NCBI RefSeq assembly: GCF_004295665.1
Contig: NZ_CP034759.1
Coordinates: 744,001-808,000 of the forward strand
Origin: Litorilituus sediminis
GTDB lineage: Bacteria; Pseudomonadota; Gammaproteobacteria; Enterobacterales; Alteromonadaceae
DNA length: 64,000 nucleotides
Reading direction: 5' to 3'
Position numbers and translations under genes: made by a program. The notes beneath the pieces were generated by a model. The model did not search any database and had not been told where the DNA came from. It was given only the letters and a program-made list of their open reading frames with translations. Each line of letters opens with the position of its first letter. The first letter of the stretch is position 1. Below are positions 16,197-25,023 of this stretch, piece after piece.

Positions 16197-16538
16197 ATGT
16201 CATACGATAAAATAATAGTCAATGGGAATGGCGGCGAGTTTCCATATTCAGAATCGTTTGACGATGAATCATATTATTATGAAATTAGCATTGTCTGGGA
16301 TGATCGTGATGGAGAATTATTTATTTCAAAATGGGGCTCTCACATAGCTTTCGACGATGATCATAGTTGGCTAGATTTTAAAATTGCACCTAATGACTTA
16401 TTCCCAAATCAAAAAGAGCTAACTCACGATAATATTCTTAGTTACATGAGTACATTACAGGAAAGAGAATCTGAGGGGAAAATTATTCTAAAGGAAGAAG
16501 TAGAGAAATACTATCAAAGGTATTTGAAGTCGGAGTAG
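16197..16538 (+). CDS. Cassette 10: acidic hypothetical protein
   Basis: 113 residues, no recognised family. The N-terminal half is rich in aspartate and tyrosine (ESFDDESYYYEISIVWDDRDG, SHIAFDDDHSWLDF) and the C-terminal 40 residues form a probable charged helix (STLQERESEGKIILKEEVEK). It looks like a small soluble alpha/beta protein. It starts 8 bp after the short attC, as is usual for cassette genes. Confidence 0.68.
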   Translation: MSYDKIIVNGNGGEFPYSESFDDESYYYEISIVWDDRDGELFISKWGSHIAFDDDHSWLDFKIAPNDLFPNQKELTHDNILSYMSTLQERESEGKIILKEEVEKYYQRYLKSE

Positions 16539-16545
16539 TGAAACT

Positions 16546-16644
16546 CTAACAAGCTGTTAAACAAAAACAAAATACAGTTGCCTTTTGTTCCTGCGTCGCT
16601 TATTTTAACCAACTGATATTTGCCCATTATTATGGATGTTATGT
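16546..16644 (+). other. attC: attC site of cassette 10
   Basis: CTAACAAGCTGTTAAAC, arms ACAGTTGCC and TTTTAACCAACTG, end TATGGATGTTATG with crossover G|TTATGTT. It is a slightly worn member of the common type. Confidence 0.85.
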
Positions 16645-16664
16645 TTACTCGGCAAGGAGCTGAC

Positions 16665-17090
16665 GTGAATCCTAGACAATATAACCTATTTCATTTGCAT
16701 AGAGCTCCGGCGTTTGTGGGGTTTGCATTTATTGTCCCTGCATTTGTCGAAAAATATATATCATCTAGCGGTATTGGGTTATTGTGGAGTTTTATTTTTC
16801 TTATCAGTTCTTTTCTAACTACAGCTCTTTTATTATTTATGGTTTCCTTTTTTAGAGTTTTATTCAACGGTTATCTTGTATTTAGGCTTGGTGCTATTAC
16901 CTTATTTTTCTTAACATTATTTCCACCATTTGTTTTACCGCTAATAATCAATAGTGATGTACTCACTTCATTTAAAAATGCACTCTTCATTGTGGGGCTA
17001 TTGGCTAACTTCCTTTGGTATTCATTCTATTGCCAGCAAAAATATATATCTAAGCTTGGTTGGCTAGCTAAAAAATATGAGCCATGTTAA
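16665..17090 (+). CDS. Cassette 11: polytopic membrane hypothetical protein
   Basis: About 142 residues from a GTG at 16665 chosen because AAGGAG (16654-16659) sits five bases upstream; a longer frame opens inside the attC. Four hydrophobic segments are visible (GFAFIVPAFV, LLWSFIFLISSFL, LFFLTLFPPFVLPLI, ALFIVGLLANFLWYSF), giving a small four-helix inner-membrane protein with a basic C-terminus. No family is recognised. Confidence 0.7.
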   Translation: MNPRQYNLFHLHRAPAFVGFAFIVPAFVEKYISSSGIGLLWSFIFLISSFLTTALLLFMVSFFRVLFNGYLVFRLGAITLFFLTLFPPFVLPLIINSDVLTSFKNALFIVGLLANFLWYSFYCQQKYISKLGWLAKKYEPC

Positions 17091-17095
17091 AAGTA

Positions 17096-17203
17096 AACAT
17101 ACAAGGCATTTGAGCGAAACAAGAGCACGCAAAGCACTTGGCTGAAGCTCATTCTTTGCGATTATTGCCAAGCATTTATACGCCCCATATTTGGGGCACT
17201 ATC
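17096..17203 (+). other. attC: Degenerate attC at the end of the array
   Basis: ACATACAAGGCATTTGAGCG, arms AGCACTTGGCTGAAG and TTGCCAAGCATTTATACG, end TTGGGGCACTATC where GCGTTATC is expected. It is a worn attC and the last one seen, so the decarboxylase-like gene after it is either the terminal cassette or the first flanking gene. Confidence 0.6.
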
Positions 17204-17220
17204 ATCACATAAGGAGAAAT

Positions 17221-17601
17221 ATGATGGGAGAAGCTTTAGATAGAGGAAGAGATTTTTTACAGTCAATTGATCCTGAACTAGAAAAGATCTTGGGTGAAAG
17301 ATATGACGAGCTAGTGCCTGAATTCTCAGAATCATTAGTTGAAACAATCTATGGTCGAGTCTACTCTAGGCCGGGGTTAGATATCAAAACACGCCTGATT
17401 TCAACAATCGCTGCGCTTACTGCTCAGGGGGCACAAACCTCGCCACAGCTTCGCATAAATATTAAGAATGCATTAAATGTAGGGGTGACAAAACAAGAAA
17501 TTTGCGAGGTTATATTTCAAATGAGCTTATATGGTGGCATGCCAGCAATGATCAACGCGCTAAATACAGCCAAGGACGTTTTTGCAGAGCTGGGAGATTA
17601 A
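17221..17601 (+). CDS. Carboxymuconolactone decarboxylase-like protein, terminal cassette
   Basis: 126 residues with the all-helical CMD fold: GRVYSRPGLDIKTRLISTIAALTAQG, LRINIKNALNVGVTKQEICEVIFQMSLYGG, MPAMINALNTAKDVF. No CxxC pair is present, so it is of the decarboxylase type and not an AhpD-like peroxidase. The usual His in LRxHIxxAL is Asn here (LRINIKNAL), so activity is uncertain. AAGGAG at 17211-17216 supports ATG 17221 or the next codon. Confidence 0.83.
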   Translation: MMGEALDRGRDFLQSIDPELEKILGERYDELVPEFSESLVETIYGRVYSRPGLDIKTRLISTIAALTAQGAQTSPQLRINIKNALNVGVTKQEICEVIFQMSLYGGMPAMINALNTAKDVFAELGD

Positions 17602-17638
17602 CCTAATCAGTTAAGGTTTGCTCTTACCTTTAGTTAAA

Positions 17639-17682
17639 TAACCTCAGCTTCACATAAGCTATGCGTTTCTCGCTGTTATTTT
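17639..17682. repeat. Intergenic repeat, partner at 22831-22875
   Basis: A stretch of about 44 bases beginning TAACCTCAGCTTCACATAAG recurs downstream of the PEBP gene at 22831-22875 (TAACCTTAGCTTGACATAAG) with about seven changes. Both copies follow a stop codon by 20-40 bp. It may be a dispersed extragenic element of this genome. Confidence 0.5.
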
Positions 17683-17822
17683 TACTGACTTCAAAAAGCT
17701 TTGAATCAAACAAAAATATCTAGCTAGGAAGCAAAAATAGCTATAGCTTGCTGATTTGATTAAGTCTGGCTCTATTTGTTATGCCAATCTAAAGGTTAAC
17801 TACATAAAAGTCGGCCATAAAA

Positions 17823-17844
17823 AAACCCCGTTAGTACGGGGTTT
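17823..17844. terminator. Bidirectional terminator between the array and the dapA-like gene
   Basis: AACCCCG-TTAGTA-CGGGGTT with A-run before and TTTTC after. It can end transcripts from both sides. Confidence 0.85.
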
Positions 17845-17866
17845 TCATTTTGAATATTCGAAAGAG

Positions 17867-18508
17867 TTACTCTGCTAAACCTAGCGCTTCAAGTCTTTCT
17901 TTTGCTAGAAGGTATCTTGCGCGAACATCATCAATTTGTTCTTGAGTTAACTTCTTACCAAGGGTACGAAGACCACCTTCGGCATCATTGTGGTGAATGC
18001 CAAAAGCAAACTTAAGGTATTCTAATAGCAGCGGTTGAGCGTCAAGGTATGAAATAGAATTCATCGCTTGAGAAATTTTGTTTGCTTCAGCCCAATTACC
18101 AGCGGAAACGTACTCTTGCATAGTTACGCTTGCTTTAGGGAAGATACAACCAACACCAGTAATACCACCGCACGCGCCTGCAAGGCCTGCGTGTACTGTT
18201 ACTGTGTCAACACCTGCTAAAATTTTTGCCTCTTTGTTTGCTAACATCATAGTTTCAATGATTGAAACATCAATGGTAGATATTTTAAGTGCAGTTACAT
18301 TAGGAAGTTCTGCAATTCTTAGAAGAAGCTCAGTTGAAATTTCATGATAACCAGCTGCATCAGGATTATTATAAGGCATAATCGTTACACCAGCTGCTCT
18401 TGCTGCTGATTCAGCCAATTCATAATAAGCAAACATATCTTCGTCTGAAGGAAGCTCTTCTGTTTTAGAGCTACAAAAAGTAAATCGTCCAGCGGCAGCA
18501 TGATGCAA
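17867..18508 (-). pseudogene. 5'-truncated dihydrodipicolinate synthase-family gene
   Basis: About 213 codons of a DapA-family (beta/alpha)8 aldolase remain, from strand 3-4 to the end. MPYNNPDAAGYHEIS and VTALKIST are visible, the Lys being the Schiff-base residue. About 85-90 N-terminal residues, with the Thr-Thr substrate motif and usual start, are missing. Upstream the sequence switches to a scrambled repeat, so MHHAAAG is a chance start. Probably not functional. The original substrate cannot be told. Confidence 0.82.
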
Positions 18509-18867
18509 ATTTAGAATTTATAGCATCACTCATCTGCCAACCACTATAGAATTATGGCGCAACGACAGCTTGAGTATCGAAATACGCTCAGAATGCAAGA
18601 TAAGCCCACCTATCTAAGAAAAAATATTTCAGAGCCATTAACGGTGTTTATTTAGACTTAGCTAAATTCAACAAGCAGCATCACTATCGGTTCCCTTTAC
18701 CTTATTCACAGTAATTTTCAGAGCACTGATTTGCCATTTAGTAAATAACGGCTTCATAGGTCGAATTATTGCCAATTGTACATTGTTTCCATCATATTTC
18801 CTGTGTTAAAAATTCACATTAAATCGTCTCATATCACGATGGTATAAAAACAATATAGCAAAACGCA
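18509..18867. other. Scrambled remnant, partial repeat of 20393-20640
   Basis: AATTTATAGCATCACTCATC and the following about 200 bases align with 20394-20620 only with many single-base indels. No frame is open over a useful length. It is junk from the duplication of the next two genes. Confidence 0.65.
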
Positions 18868-19266
18868 TTGGGCAAATTAACAGCTAAATTAATTTCGGAA
18901 AGGTTTAAGACTATTAACTCTACAAGTAGCTTACAAGCGCTAATATGCCACCGCACAAAAGAATATATAGGTGCAATAACCGAAACACTAAAGTGGGGAG
19001 AGCCTAGCTATATTTCTCCCGTTGGCAGTACCATACGCCTAGGCTGGAAAAAGCAAACGCCCGATAATTACTACGTTTACTTTCATTGTAAAACCTCAAT
19101 AATTGAAACAATTAAAGAAGTTTATGGTGAAAAGTTTAGCTATCAAGGCAATCGCGCTTTAGTGTTTAATATCAATCAAACCTTGAATAATGCTACACTA
19201 GCGCATTGTTTATCGTTATCGCTTAAATATAAAAAAATAAAGCACTTACCTTTACTTGGCATGTAA
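18868..19266 (+). pseudogene. DUF1801-type gene, copy 1, 5' end replaced
   Basis: From about 18945 on it is the same as the intact gene at 20939-21316 (GAITETLKWGEPSYISPVG, TIRLGWKKQTPDNYYVYF). The first 30 codons are unrelated sequence, so the open frame (132 residues) starts by accident. DUF1801 proteins are small YdhG-like domains of unknown function. Confidence 0.75.
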
Positions 19267-19286
19267 TCAATCACGAATAATACCTG

Positions 19287-19990
19287 ATGGCTAACCTTTT
19301 TCACGCTCTGCAACATATTAACTTAGATGAAAGTAATCATGCGTTTAGCATCTACAGCTCGGTAAAAGAGCAGAAATTACTTAATGTACCTATTAGCAAG
19401 CCGATGTTTATTATGGTGTTAAGTGGGCAAAAAAACTTAGGTAAAAACAACGAGCTCATTTGTCAGCCGGGAGAGTTTATTTTTCTTTCCAATAGCTCAG
19501 CTATTAATATGCGCAATATCCCCAAAGATAATCATTACCTCGCATTATTGATAGAATTTGATTTTGGTGATTTTAATGGTTTACAAGTAAACCAGCCACA
19601 TAAAAAGGAATATTATATTGGTAAGTCTTCGCCAATATTAGAAACCTTGTTACAGCAATATGTAGAAGTTTCTACGCTAGCTCCTGCTGCGGTTATATCA
19701 TCGCGTAAACGCGAACTACTAACCTTATTATGCCATTTAGGTCATGGTATTTTTGCTGTTGCGCCACAATTGAAAGATAACACATATGGGTTAAGGTGAA
19801 AAGCTAAGCAAAGTATCAATGAGCTCCCTAAACAAAAGTTAAGCAAGAAGGTGCAAATATGAAAGCGTTGACCACAGCAATACAAGGCATATTGGCTATT
19901 CAAAAATCGATTAAAAGACTTCAGGCTAAATTGAACTTTGGTTAACACCTTCCTCTTAAAAACAGTGATATAACAAATTGCACGCTTTAT
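19287..19990 (+). pseudogene. AraC-family regulator, copy 1, C-terminus decayed
   Basis: Residues 1-153 are an intact sensor domain (MANLFHALQHINLDE, PISKPMFIMVLSGQ, PGEFIFLSNSSAI, RKRELLTLLCHLGHG). After 19745 the homology to copy 2 continues only as scraps full of deletions (AAAGTTAAGCAAGAAGGT, TTGGTTAACACCTTC), so the helix-turn-helix part is lost. Confidence 0.78.
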
Positions 19991-20659
19991 CACTTATAGG
20001 AGATAAAATGAATACTAATAATTACTTATTAGGCTATTATGGCCCATGCTAATTATACCGATATCAATCTCTACCGGCATCAGCTAAAGCGATACTCTGG
20101 TACCTGAAGTAGAATTTAATAGATGAAGAAAAAAGTATGATTTAATGATTTTTGCAGGTAAAACAATTTGGTATGAAGAATGTTTCAGCACAAAATTTCT
20201 ACACGCCCTATATGATCGATAAACAAGTACTGGAGGTTATGGCAAGCAAGTTAAAATTCCTGCCATTGTAAACTAATGATTTTAGGCGCTCTTAAATAAA
20301 TTACCTCAAGTGAGTTTAAATTCAAAAGAAGGTAGCAAAAGCTCGCCTTGTGTGAAAGATGCAAGCAAAAAGGTATCGTTACCACATTTATCAGTAGAAT
20401 TTATAGCATCAACTCATCTGCCAACCACTATAGAAATAGCTATGGCGCGAACGACAGCATTGAGCGTATCGAAGTAACTGCTTGAATAGCAAAGATTCAG
20501 CCGTATCTGAAGAAAAAATATTTTTTATCATATTAACGTGGTATTAGCTAATAATTCAACAATGCAGGGCATCAGCTATCGGTGCCCTTTTACCCCATTA
20601 TATCACAACATCAATTTACCATGAATCTGCACTGAATTTCTTTCAGTATGCTAACATAG
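19991..20659. other. Indel-rich remnant region without an open gene
   Basis: Short coding-looking pieces in shifting frames (for example QFGMKNVSAQNFYTPYMIDK near 20165-20225 and EFIASTHLPTTIEIAMARTT near 20396-20455) suggest a gene broken by many small indels. I cannot name the original family. The part 20393-20640 is repeated at 18511-18790. Confidence 0.55.
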
Positions 20660-20899
20660 AAAGTCATTAGCTTAAGCGAAAAAGTTATTGCCTTAATTAA
20701 TAAAAACAAAGTTGTTATTACCGATCATCAAATATTTCAAAAACACGATAATGAAGAAGAGTTGTGTTGGCAACTCACTTGGACAAGCATGGAGGCTGTC
20801 AATCATATTAAAGCGCTATGGCCTACTCTTGCCTATACTAAAGAGCTTGAATCTTTAGTTGCAGAGCAAGTTTATTACGCTCATTTTGTCAAACGTTAA
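20660..20899 (+). pseudogene. 3' remnant of an unrecognised gene
   Basis: About 79 codons stay open to TAA at 20897-20899 (VIALINKNKVVITDHQIF, ELCWQLTWTSMEAVNHIKAL, ELESLVAEQVYYAHFVKR). No start codon precedes them in frame, and the frame upstream is broken near 20658. It is probably the end of the gene whose scraps fill 20000-20650. Confidence 0.5.
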
Positions 20900-20938
20900 C
20901 ATAGCTACCAAGATACTCTACAAACTTTCGGAACACGC

Positions 20939-21316
20939 ATGGATTCAAAAGTACAGGAAGTAATTAATCTCTACCCTAAAGAAATAGCCCAACGGCTTTA
21001 CCAAGTTCGTACACTTATTTATGCCACCGCACAAGAACATAATATAGGTGCAATAACCGAAACACTAAAGTGGGGAGAGCCTAGCTATATTTCTCCCGTT
21101 GGCAGTACCATACGCCTAGGCTGGAAAAAGCAAACGCCCGATAATTACTACGTTTACTTTCATTGTAAAACCTCAATAATTGAAACAATTAAAGAAGTTT
21201 ATGGTGAAAAGTTTAGCTATCAAGGCAATCGCGCTTTAGTGTTTAATATCAATCAAACCTTGAATAATGCTACACTAGCGCATTGTTTATCGTTATCGCT
21301 TAAATATAAAAAATAA
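20939..21316 (+). CDS. DUF1801 (YdhG-like) protein
   Basis: 125 residues with the DUF1801 pattern: VQEVINLYPKEIAQRLYQVRTLIYATAQE, then ITETLKWGEPSYISPVGSTIRLGWK and a C-terminal part with YFHCKTSIIETIKEVYGEKF. Length is normal. Function unknown; such genes are often next to AraC-type regulators, as here. This copy has the proper N-terminus, unlike copy 1. The ribosome-binding site is weak. Confidence 0.8.
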   Translation: MDSKVQEVINLYPKEIAQRLYQVRTLIYATAQEHNIGAITETLKWGEPSYISPVGSTIRLGWKKQTPDNYYVYFHCKTSIIETIKEVYGEKFSYQGNRALVFNINQTLNNATLAHCLSLSLKYKK

Positions 21317-21360
21317 AGCACTTACCTTACTTGGCATGTAATCAATCACGAATAATACTG

Positions 21361-22164
21361 ATGGCTAACCTTTTTCACGCTCTGCAACATATTAATTAGA
21401 TGAAAGTAATCATGCGTTTAGCATCTACAGCCGGTAAAAGAGCAGAAATTACTTAATGTACCTATTAGCAAGCCGATGTTTATTATGGTGTTAAGTGGGC
21501 AAAAAAACTTAGGTAAAAACAACGAGCTCATTTGTCAGCGGGAGAGTTTATTTTTCTTTCCAATAGCTCAGCTATTAATATGCGCAATATCCCCAAAGAT
21601 AATCATTACCTCGCATTATTGATAGAATTTGATTTTGGTGATTTTAATGGTTTACAAGTAAACCAGCCACATAAAAAGGAATATTATATTGGTAAGTCTT
21701 CGCCAATATTAGAAACCTTGTTACAGCAATATGTAGAAGTTTCTACGCTAGCTCCTGCTGCGGTTATATCATCGCGTAAACGCGAACTACTAACCTTATT
21801 ATGCCATTTAGGTCATGGTGATATTTTAACCTTGTTAGCCAGCACACAATTTAAAGATAAACTACATCAAATGGTGCTAAATAACATGCCCGGTGAATTA
21901 ACCGCTAAGCAAATTTGTCAGCAATTAGGCATAAGCACATCAACACTAAACAGAAAGTTAAGACAAGAAGGTACCAGCTTACAAAATATAAAAGATAACG
22001 CTAAGCTTGGCCTAGCACTGCATTTATTACAGAGTACGCAGCACAGTATTGGAATTATTGCAGATAAATGCGGTTACCAATCACAGTCACGTTTTACCGA
22101 GCGCTTTAAACAACGCTTTGGGTTAACGCCTTCAGCGCTTAGAAAAACAAAATTGATTGATTAA
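21361..22164 (+). pseudogene. AraC-family regulator, copy 2, frameshifted 5' end
   Basis: The ATG at 21361 starts MANLFHALQHIN, but single-base losses relative to copy 1 near 21396, 21432 and 21538 break the frame. From 21541 on it is intact: sensor-domain end, then the AraC C-terminus with LTAKQICQQLGISTSTLNRKL and IIADKCGYQSQSRFTERFKQRFG. The longest frame (210 residues from 21532) has a complete DNA-binding domain. If the losses are read errors the gene is whole. Confidence 0.75.
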
Positions 22165-22253
22165 GGCGAAAACTTGCACGCTTTGATACTAACTTAATAA
22201 GTCCTGCACAACTAAAATAGACATTCTAATTTAGTTCACTTATTAGGAATATT

Positions 22254-22811
22254 ATGTATAACAAGCTTAAATTATTGACCGCATTATCAATCGCTCTCAC
22301 CTCATTCAGCTATGCGAATACTCTCACCCTGAGCAGTAAGGATATTGTCCCTAATAGCATGATGAATAAAAGTCATGAATTTACTGGTTTTGGCTGCACA
22401 GGTGAAAATTTATCGCCACATTTGCAATGGAAGAATGTGCCAGAAGGCACAAAAAGTTTTGCTATCACGGTATATGATCCCGATGCACCTACTGGCAGTG
22501 GTTGGTGGCACTGGCAAGTGGTAAATATTCCTGCGTTTGTAAGAGAATTGACCTCAGGCGCAGGCAATAAAAATAATATAAATTTACCTCAAGGTGCAAG
22601 GCAAATTGAAAATGATTACGGTAGCAAAAGCTTTGGCGGCGCTTGTCCGCCAAAAGGCCATGGCATTCATAACTATCAGTTCACCCTACATGCCTTATCA
22701 GTAGAAAAGTTACCATTGCCCGATAACGCCTCTGGTGCTTTAACTGGCTATATGATTAACGCAAATACCATAGCATCGGCCTCATTTAAAGCGTTATACA
22801 AACGTGATTAG
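22254..22811 (+). CDS. YbhB/YbcL-type PEBP-family protein, exported
   Basis: 185 residues: signal peptide (residues 1-21, cleavage after SYA), then the phosphatidylethanolamine-binding fold with GENLSPHLQWKNVPEGTKSF, YDPDAPTGSGWWHWQVVNIP and GYGGACPP-like SFGGACPPKGHGIHNYQF. Asp-Pro-Asp-Ala-Pro and GxHxY make the ligand pocket. AGGAA lies upstream of the ATG. Bacterial members are periplasmic or cytosolic with poorly known roles. It follows the AraC remnant by 90 bp. Confidence 0.92.
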   Translation: MYNKLKLLTALSIALTSFSYANTLTLSSKDIVPNSMMNKSHEFTGFGCTGENLSPHLQWKNVPEGTKSFAITVYDPDAPTGSGWWHWQVVNIPAFVRELTSGAGNKNNINLPQGARQIENDYGSKSFGGACPPKGHGIHNYQFTLHALSVEKLPLPDNASGALTGYMINANTIASASFKALYKRD

Positions 22812-22894
22812 TCGTGTAATTTAATGGTAAGTAACCTTAGCTTGACATAAGCCATGCATTTCTAGCCGTTATTTCTCTAAGGTTAAGTAGAAAC

Positions 22895-22923
22895 AATAAA
22901 GGAAGCGCTCGCTTCCTTTATTT
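22895..22923. terminator. Bidirectional terminator
   Basis: AATAAAGGAAGC-GCTC-GCTTCCTTTATTT between the convergent PEBP and helicase genes. Confidence 0.88.
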
Positions 22924-22945
22924 ATAATTATCGTACAGATATTAG

Positions 22946-24295
22946 CTAATCAATTTCATCTATATTGCTGCTTTCAATTTTCTCTGCTGATACCGGTTTC
23001 TTTTTCTTCACTATCATCATATCACCAACATCCTGACCTTGATGGAATGTTTTCTTGGTGACTTTCTTCGTCTTAGTGACTGCTTTAGTTTGTTCTTTAG
23101 CAGGTTTTGCTTTTAGCTTTTTCGCTTTAGCTTTTTTCGGCTTTAACCCTTTAAATTTCGCCACTAAGCCTTCTACTGAATCAAAGTTGATGGTTTGCTG
23201 TAAAAAACCTTCAACATTTTTAAAGCTGAGCCAATCTTTCGGGCCAACAAATGAAATCGCATCACCTTTACTACCTGCCCTGCCTGTACGACCAATTCGA
23301 TGAACAAACTCTTCGGTGTGCTTAGGCATATCAAAGTTAATCACGTGTGATACGTTAACTAAATCTAAACCACGTGAGGCTAAATCTGTCGTTACTAATA
23401 TTTTCTGCTGACCTTTACTAAAGCCTTCCATAATTTGGTTACGTTGGCTTTGGTTAAGCTCACCACTTAATGCGACAGCTGATAAATTTTGCTCAGCTAG
23501 TAACTTGGCTAACCTATCGGTATCACCACGTGTGGCAGTGAAAATAATCACTTGTTGGTAGTCTTCATTATCAAGGAAGTGTTGTAATAACGCTTCTTTG
23601 TGATCTAAGTGATCAGCTAAATAAAAGCGCTTTTTAATATCTTTATGTTCACTATGGCCTGACTCTATAGCAATGCGCTTTGGCTTATTGAGCAAGTCGT
23701 TAGCAAACTCATTCACCTGTGCATGATCTAAAGTGGCGGAAAACAACAAGGTTTGTCTTTTTCTATGATCAGCAGCCATATTAATTTGCTTAAGTTGCTC
23801 AGCAAAACCTAAATCTAGCATACGGTCTGCTTCATCAAGAATAAGTAACTCTAAACCATTTAGGTAAAAATGCCCTTGTGATAAGTGATCAGCTAATCGA
23901 CCTGGTGTGGCAACAATAACGTGCGGATCTTTTTCTAACACTTTCACTTGATCGTTAAAGTTTTCACCGCCTAAAATCAATACTGCTTTGTACTGCGTGC
24001 TTGAAGTGAAAAGTCTAAGTTGGCTATAAACCTGTTTTGCTAACTCGCGTGTTGGCGTAAGAATTAATACCCGAGGATCACGCTTAGATAGTGCTTTTTG
24101 CTTGTTTAAACGTTGCATTGCAGGAATAAGAAATGCGAGCGTTTTACCCGAGCCTGTTTTTGATGAAGCAATTAAATCATGGCCTGCAATTGCGGCCGGA
24201 ATAGCTTGTTGCTGAATTTCTGTTGGCTCAGTAAAACCTAAGTGCTCTATTGCACTCATTAAACGCCTTTCTAATGCAAAATCACTAAATTGCAA
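22946..24295 (-). CDS. DEAD-box ATP-dependent RNA helicase (SrmB/RhlE-like)
   Basis: 449 residues with all helicase motifs: Q motif FTEPTEIQQQAIP, Walker A ASKTGSGKT, PTRELA, GG, ATPGRL, DEAD, SAT, then HRIGRTGR in domain 2. The C-terminal 80 residues are a Lys-rich tail (KPKKAKAKKLKAKPAK) for RNA binding. The sequence resembles SrmB most in the core, but the exact orthologue is not certain. Such enzymes remodel rRNA during ribosome assembly and help growth in the cold. Confidence 0.93.
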   Translation of the reverse strand: MQFSDFALERRLMSAIEHLGFTEPTEIQQQAIPAAIAGHDLIASSKTGSGKTLAFLIPAMQRLNKQKALSKRDPRVLILTPTRELAKQVYSQLRLFTSSTQYKAVLILGGENFNDQVKVLEKDPHVIVATPGRLADHLSQGHFYLNGLELLILDEADRMLDLGFAEQLKQINMAADHRKRQTLLFSATLDHAQVNEFANDLLNKPKRIAIESGHSEHKDIKKRFYLADHLDHKEALLQHFLDNEDYQQVIIFTATRGDTDRLAKLLAEQNLSAVALSGELNQSQRNQIMEGFSKGQQKILVTTDLASRGLDLVNVSHVINFDMPKHTEEFVHRIGRTGRAGSKGDAISFVGPKDWLSFKNVEGFLQQTINFDSVEGLVAKFKGLKPKKAKAKKLKAKPAKEQTKAVTKTKKVTKKTFHQGQDVGDMMIVKKKKPVSAEKIESSNIDEID

Positions 24296-24406
24296 GTTAA
24301 CTCTCCACTGCCTTGATATAAAAACAACTTATTATACCTAAAGTCATCAGTGATTATAGAAAGAAATAGCGATTACCGGCGTTAATTTATCTAAAAGATT
24401 TACAAT

Positions 24407-24898
24407 CTAGCTAAGCTTTTGCCAATATTCCTTGGTTGATGGACCTTTTTGATACTCCATCATCATTAGCCACTTGCCAGCATGTTTTTTTAGCAGTGCT
24501 TCTAATTCAACATAATGATCCTTGCGATTGCCCTCTTTATCAACCGTTGAAAAATAAAACATGCCTATTTCATAGGCAGTTTCATTATCATGAAATCGAT
24601 GAGAGAAACGAAAATCAACCCGTGTAGTAACTTGCCCTGACTTTGTTTTTGCAAAATCATGCTGCCAACGCTGAAATGCTTTCTCTATGGTGTAACTGGT
24701 CTTTTTATCTCCTAACACTAATATCGCATCAGGATGAAATGCAGCTCTATAACTAGCCAAATCACCTTCAGCTACCGCTTTCGACATTTTAGCCCAAGTC
24801 GCATTTAACTCTTGTGTGACTTGCTCATCAGCAATTGCTGATAGTTGAAATAACAATGTAAATATTAAGGTTAGCGCTTTAGCTACATGATCCCTCAT
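24407..24898 (-). CDS. Exported SnoaL/DUF4440-like (NTF2 fold) protein
   Basis: About 163 residues from ATG 24898, where a signal peptide begins (MRDHVAKALTLIFTLLFQLSAIA); the frame is open to 24940, but the extra 14 residues would bury the signal. The mature part has the NTF2-like pattern LNATWAKMSKAVAEGDLASYRAAFHPDAILVLG with later beta strands (DHYVELEALLKKHAGKWLMMMEYQ). No catalytic residues can be named. Function unknown. Confidence 0.75.
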   Translation of the reverse strand: MRDHVAKALTLIFTLLFQLSAIADEQVTQELNATWAKMSKAVAEGDLASYRAAFHPDAILVLGDKKTSYTIEKAFQRWQHDFAKTKSGQVTTRVDFRFSHRFHDNETAYEIGMFYFSTVDKEGNRKDHYVELEALLKKHAGKWLMMMEYQKGPSTKEYWQKLS

Positions 24899-24961
24899 AG
24901 GACGTTCCACTTTTATCATTTTGCATACAGTATATAGCAACCTTAATAAAACGGATCAAAA

Positions 24962-24993
24962 AAAGCCATAGATATTTTCATATCTATGGCTTT
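24962..24993 (-). terminator. Terminator behind gltX
   Basis: AAAGCCATAGATAT-TTTC-ATATCTATGGCTTT. On the minus strand the stem is followed by a U-run. Confidence 0.88.
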
Positions 24994-25023
24994 CACATAT
25001 TTATATGGGATTTCTAACTCGTA

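Noticed and set aside
18868-18945. True N-terminus for the first DUF1801 copy
   Set aside because: The intact copy at 20939 has a different N-terminus that fits the family, so this one is an accidental join.
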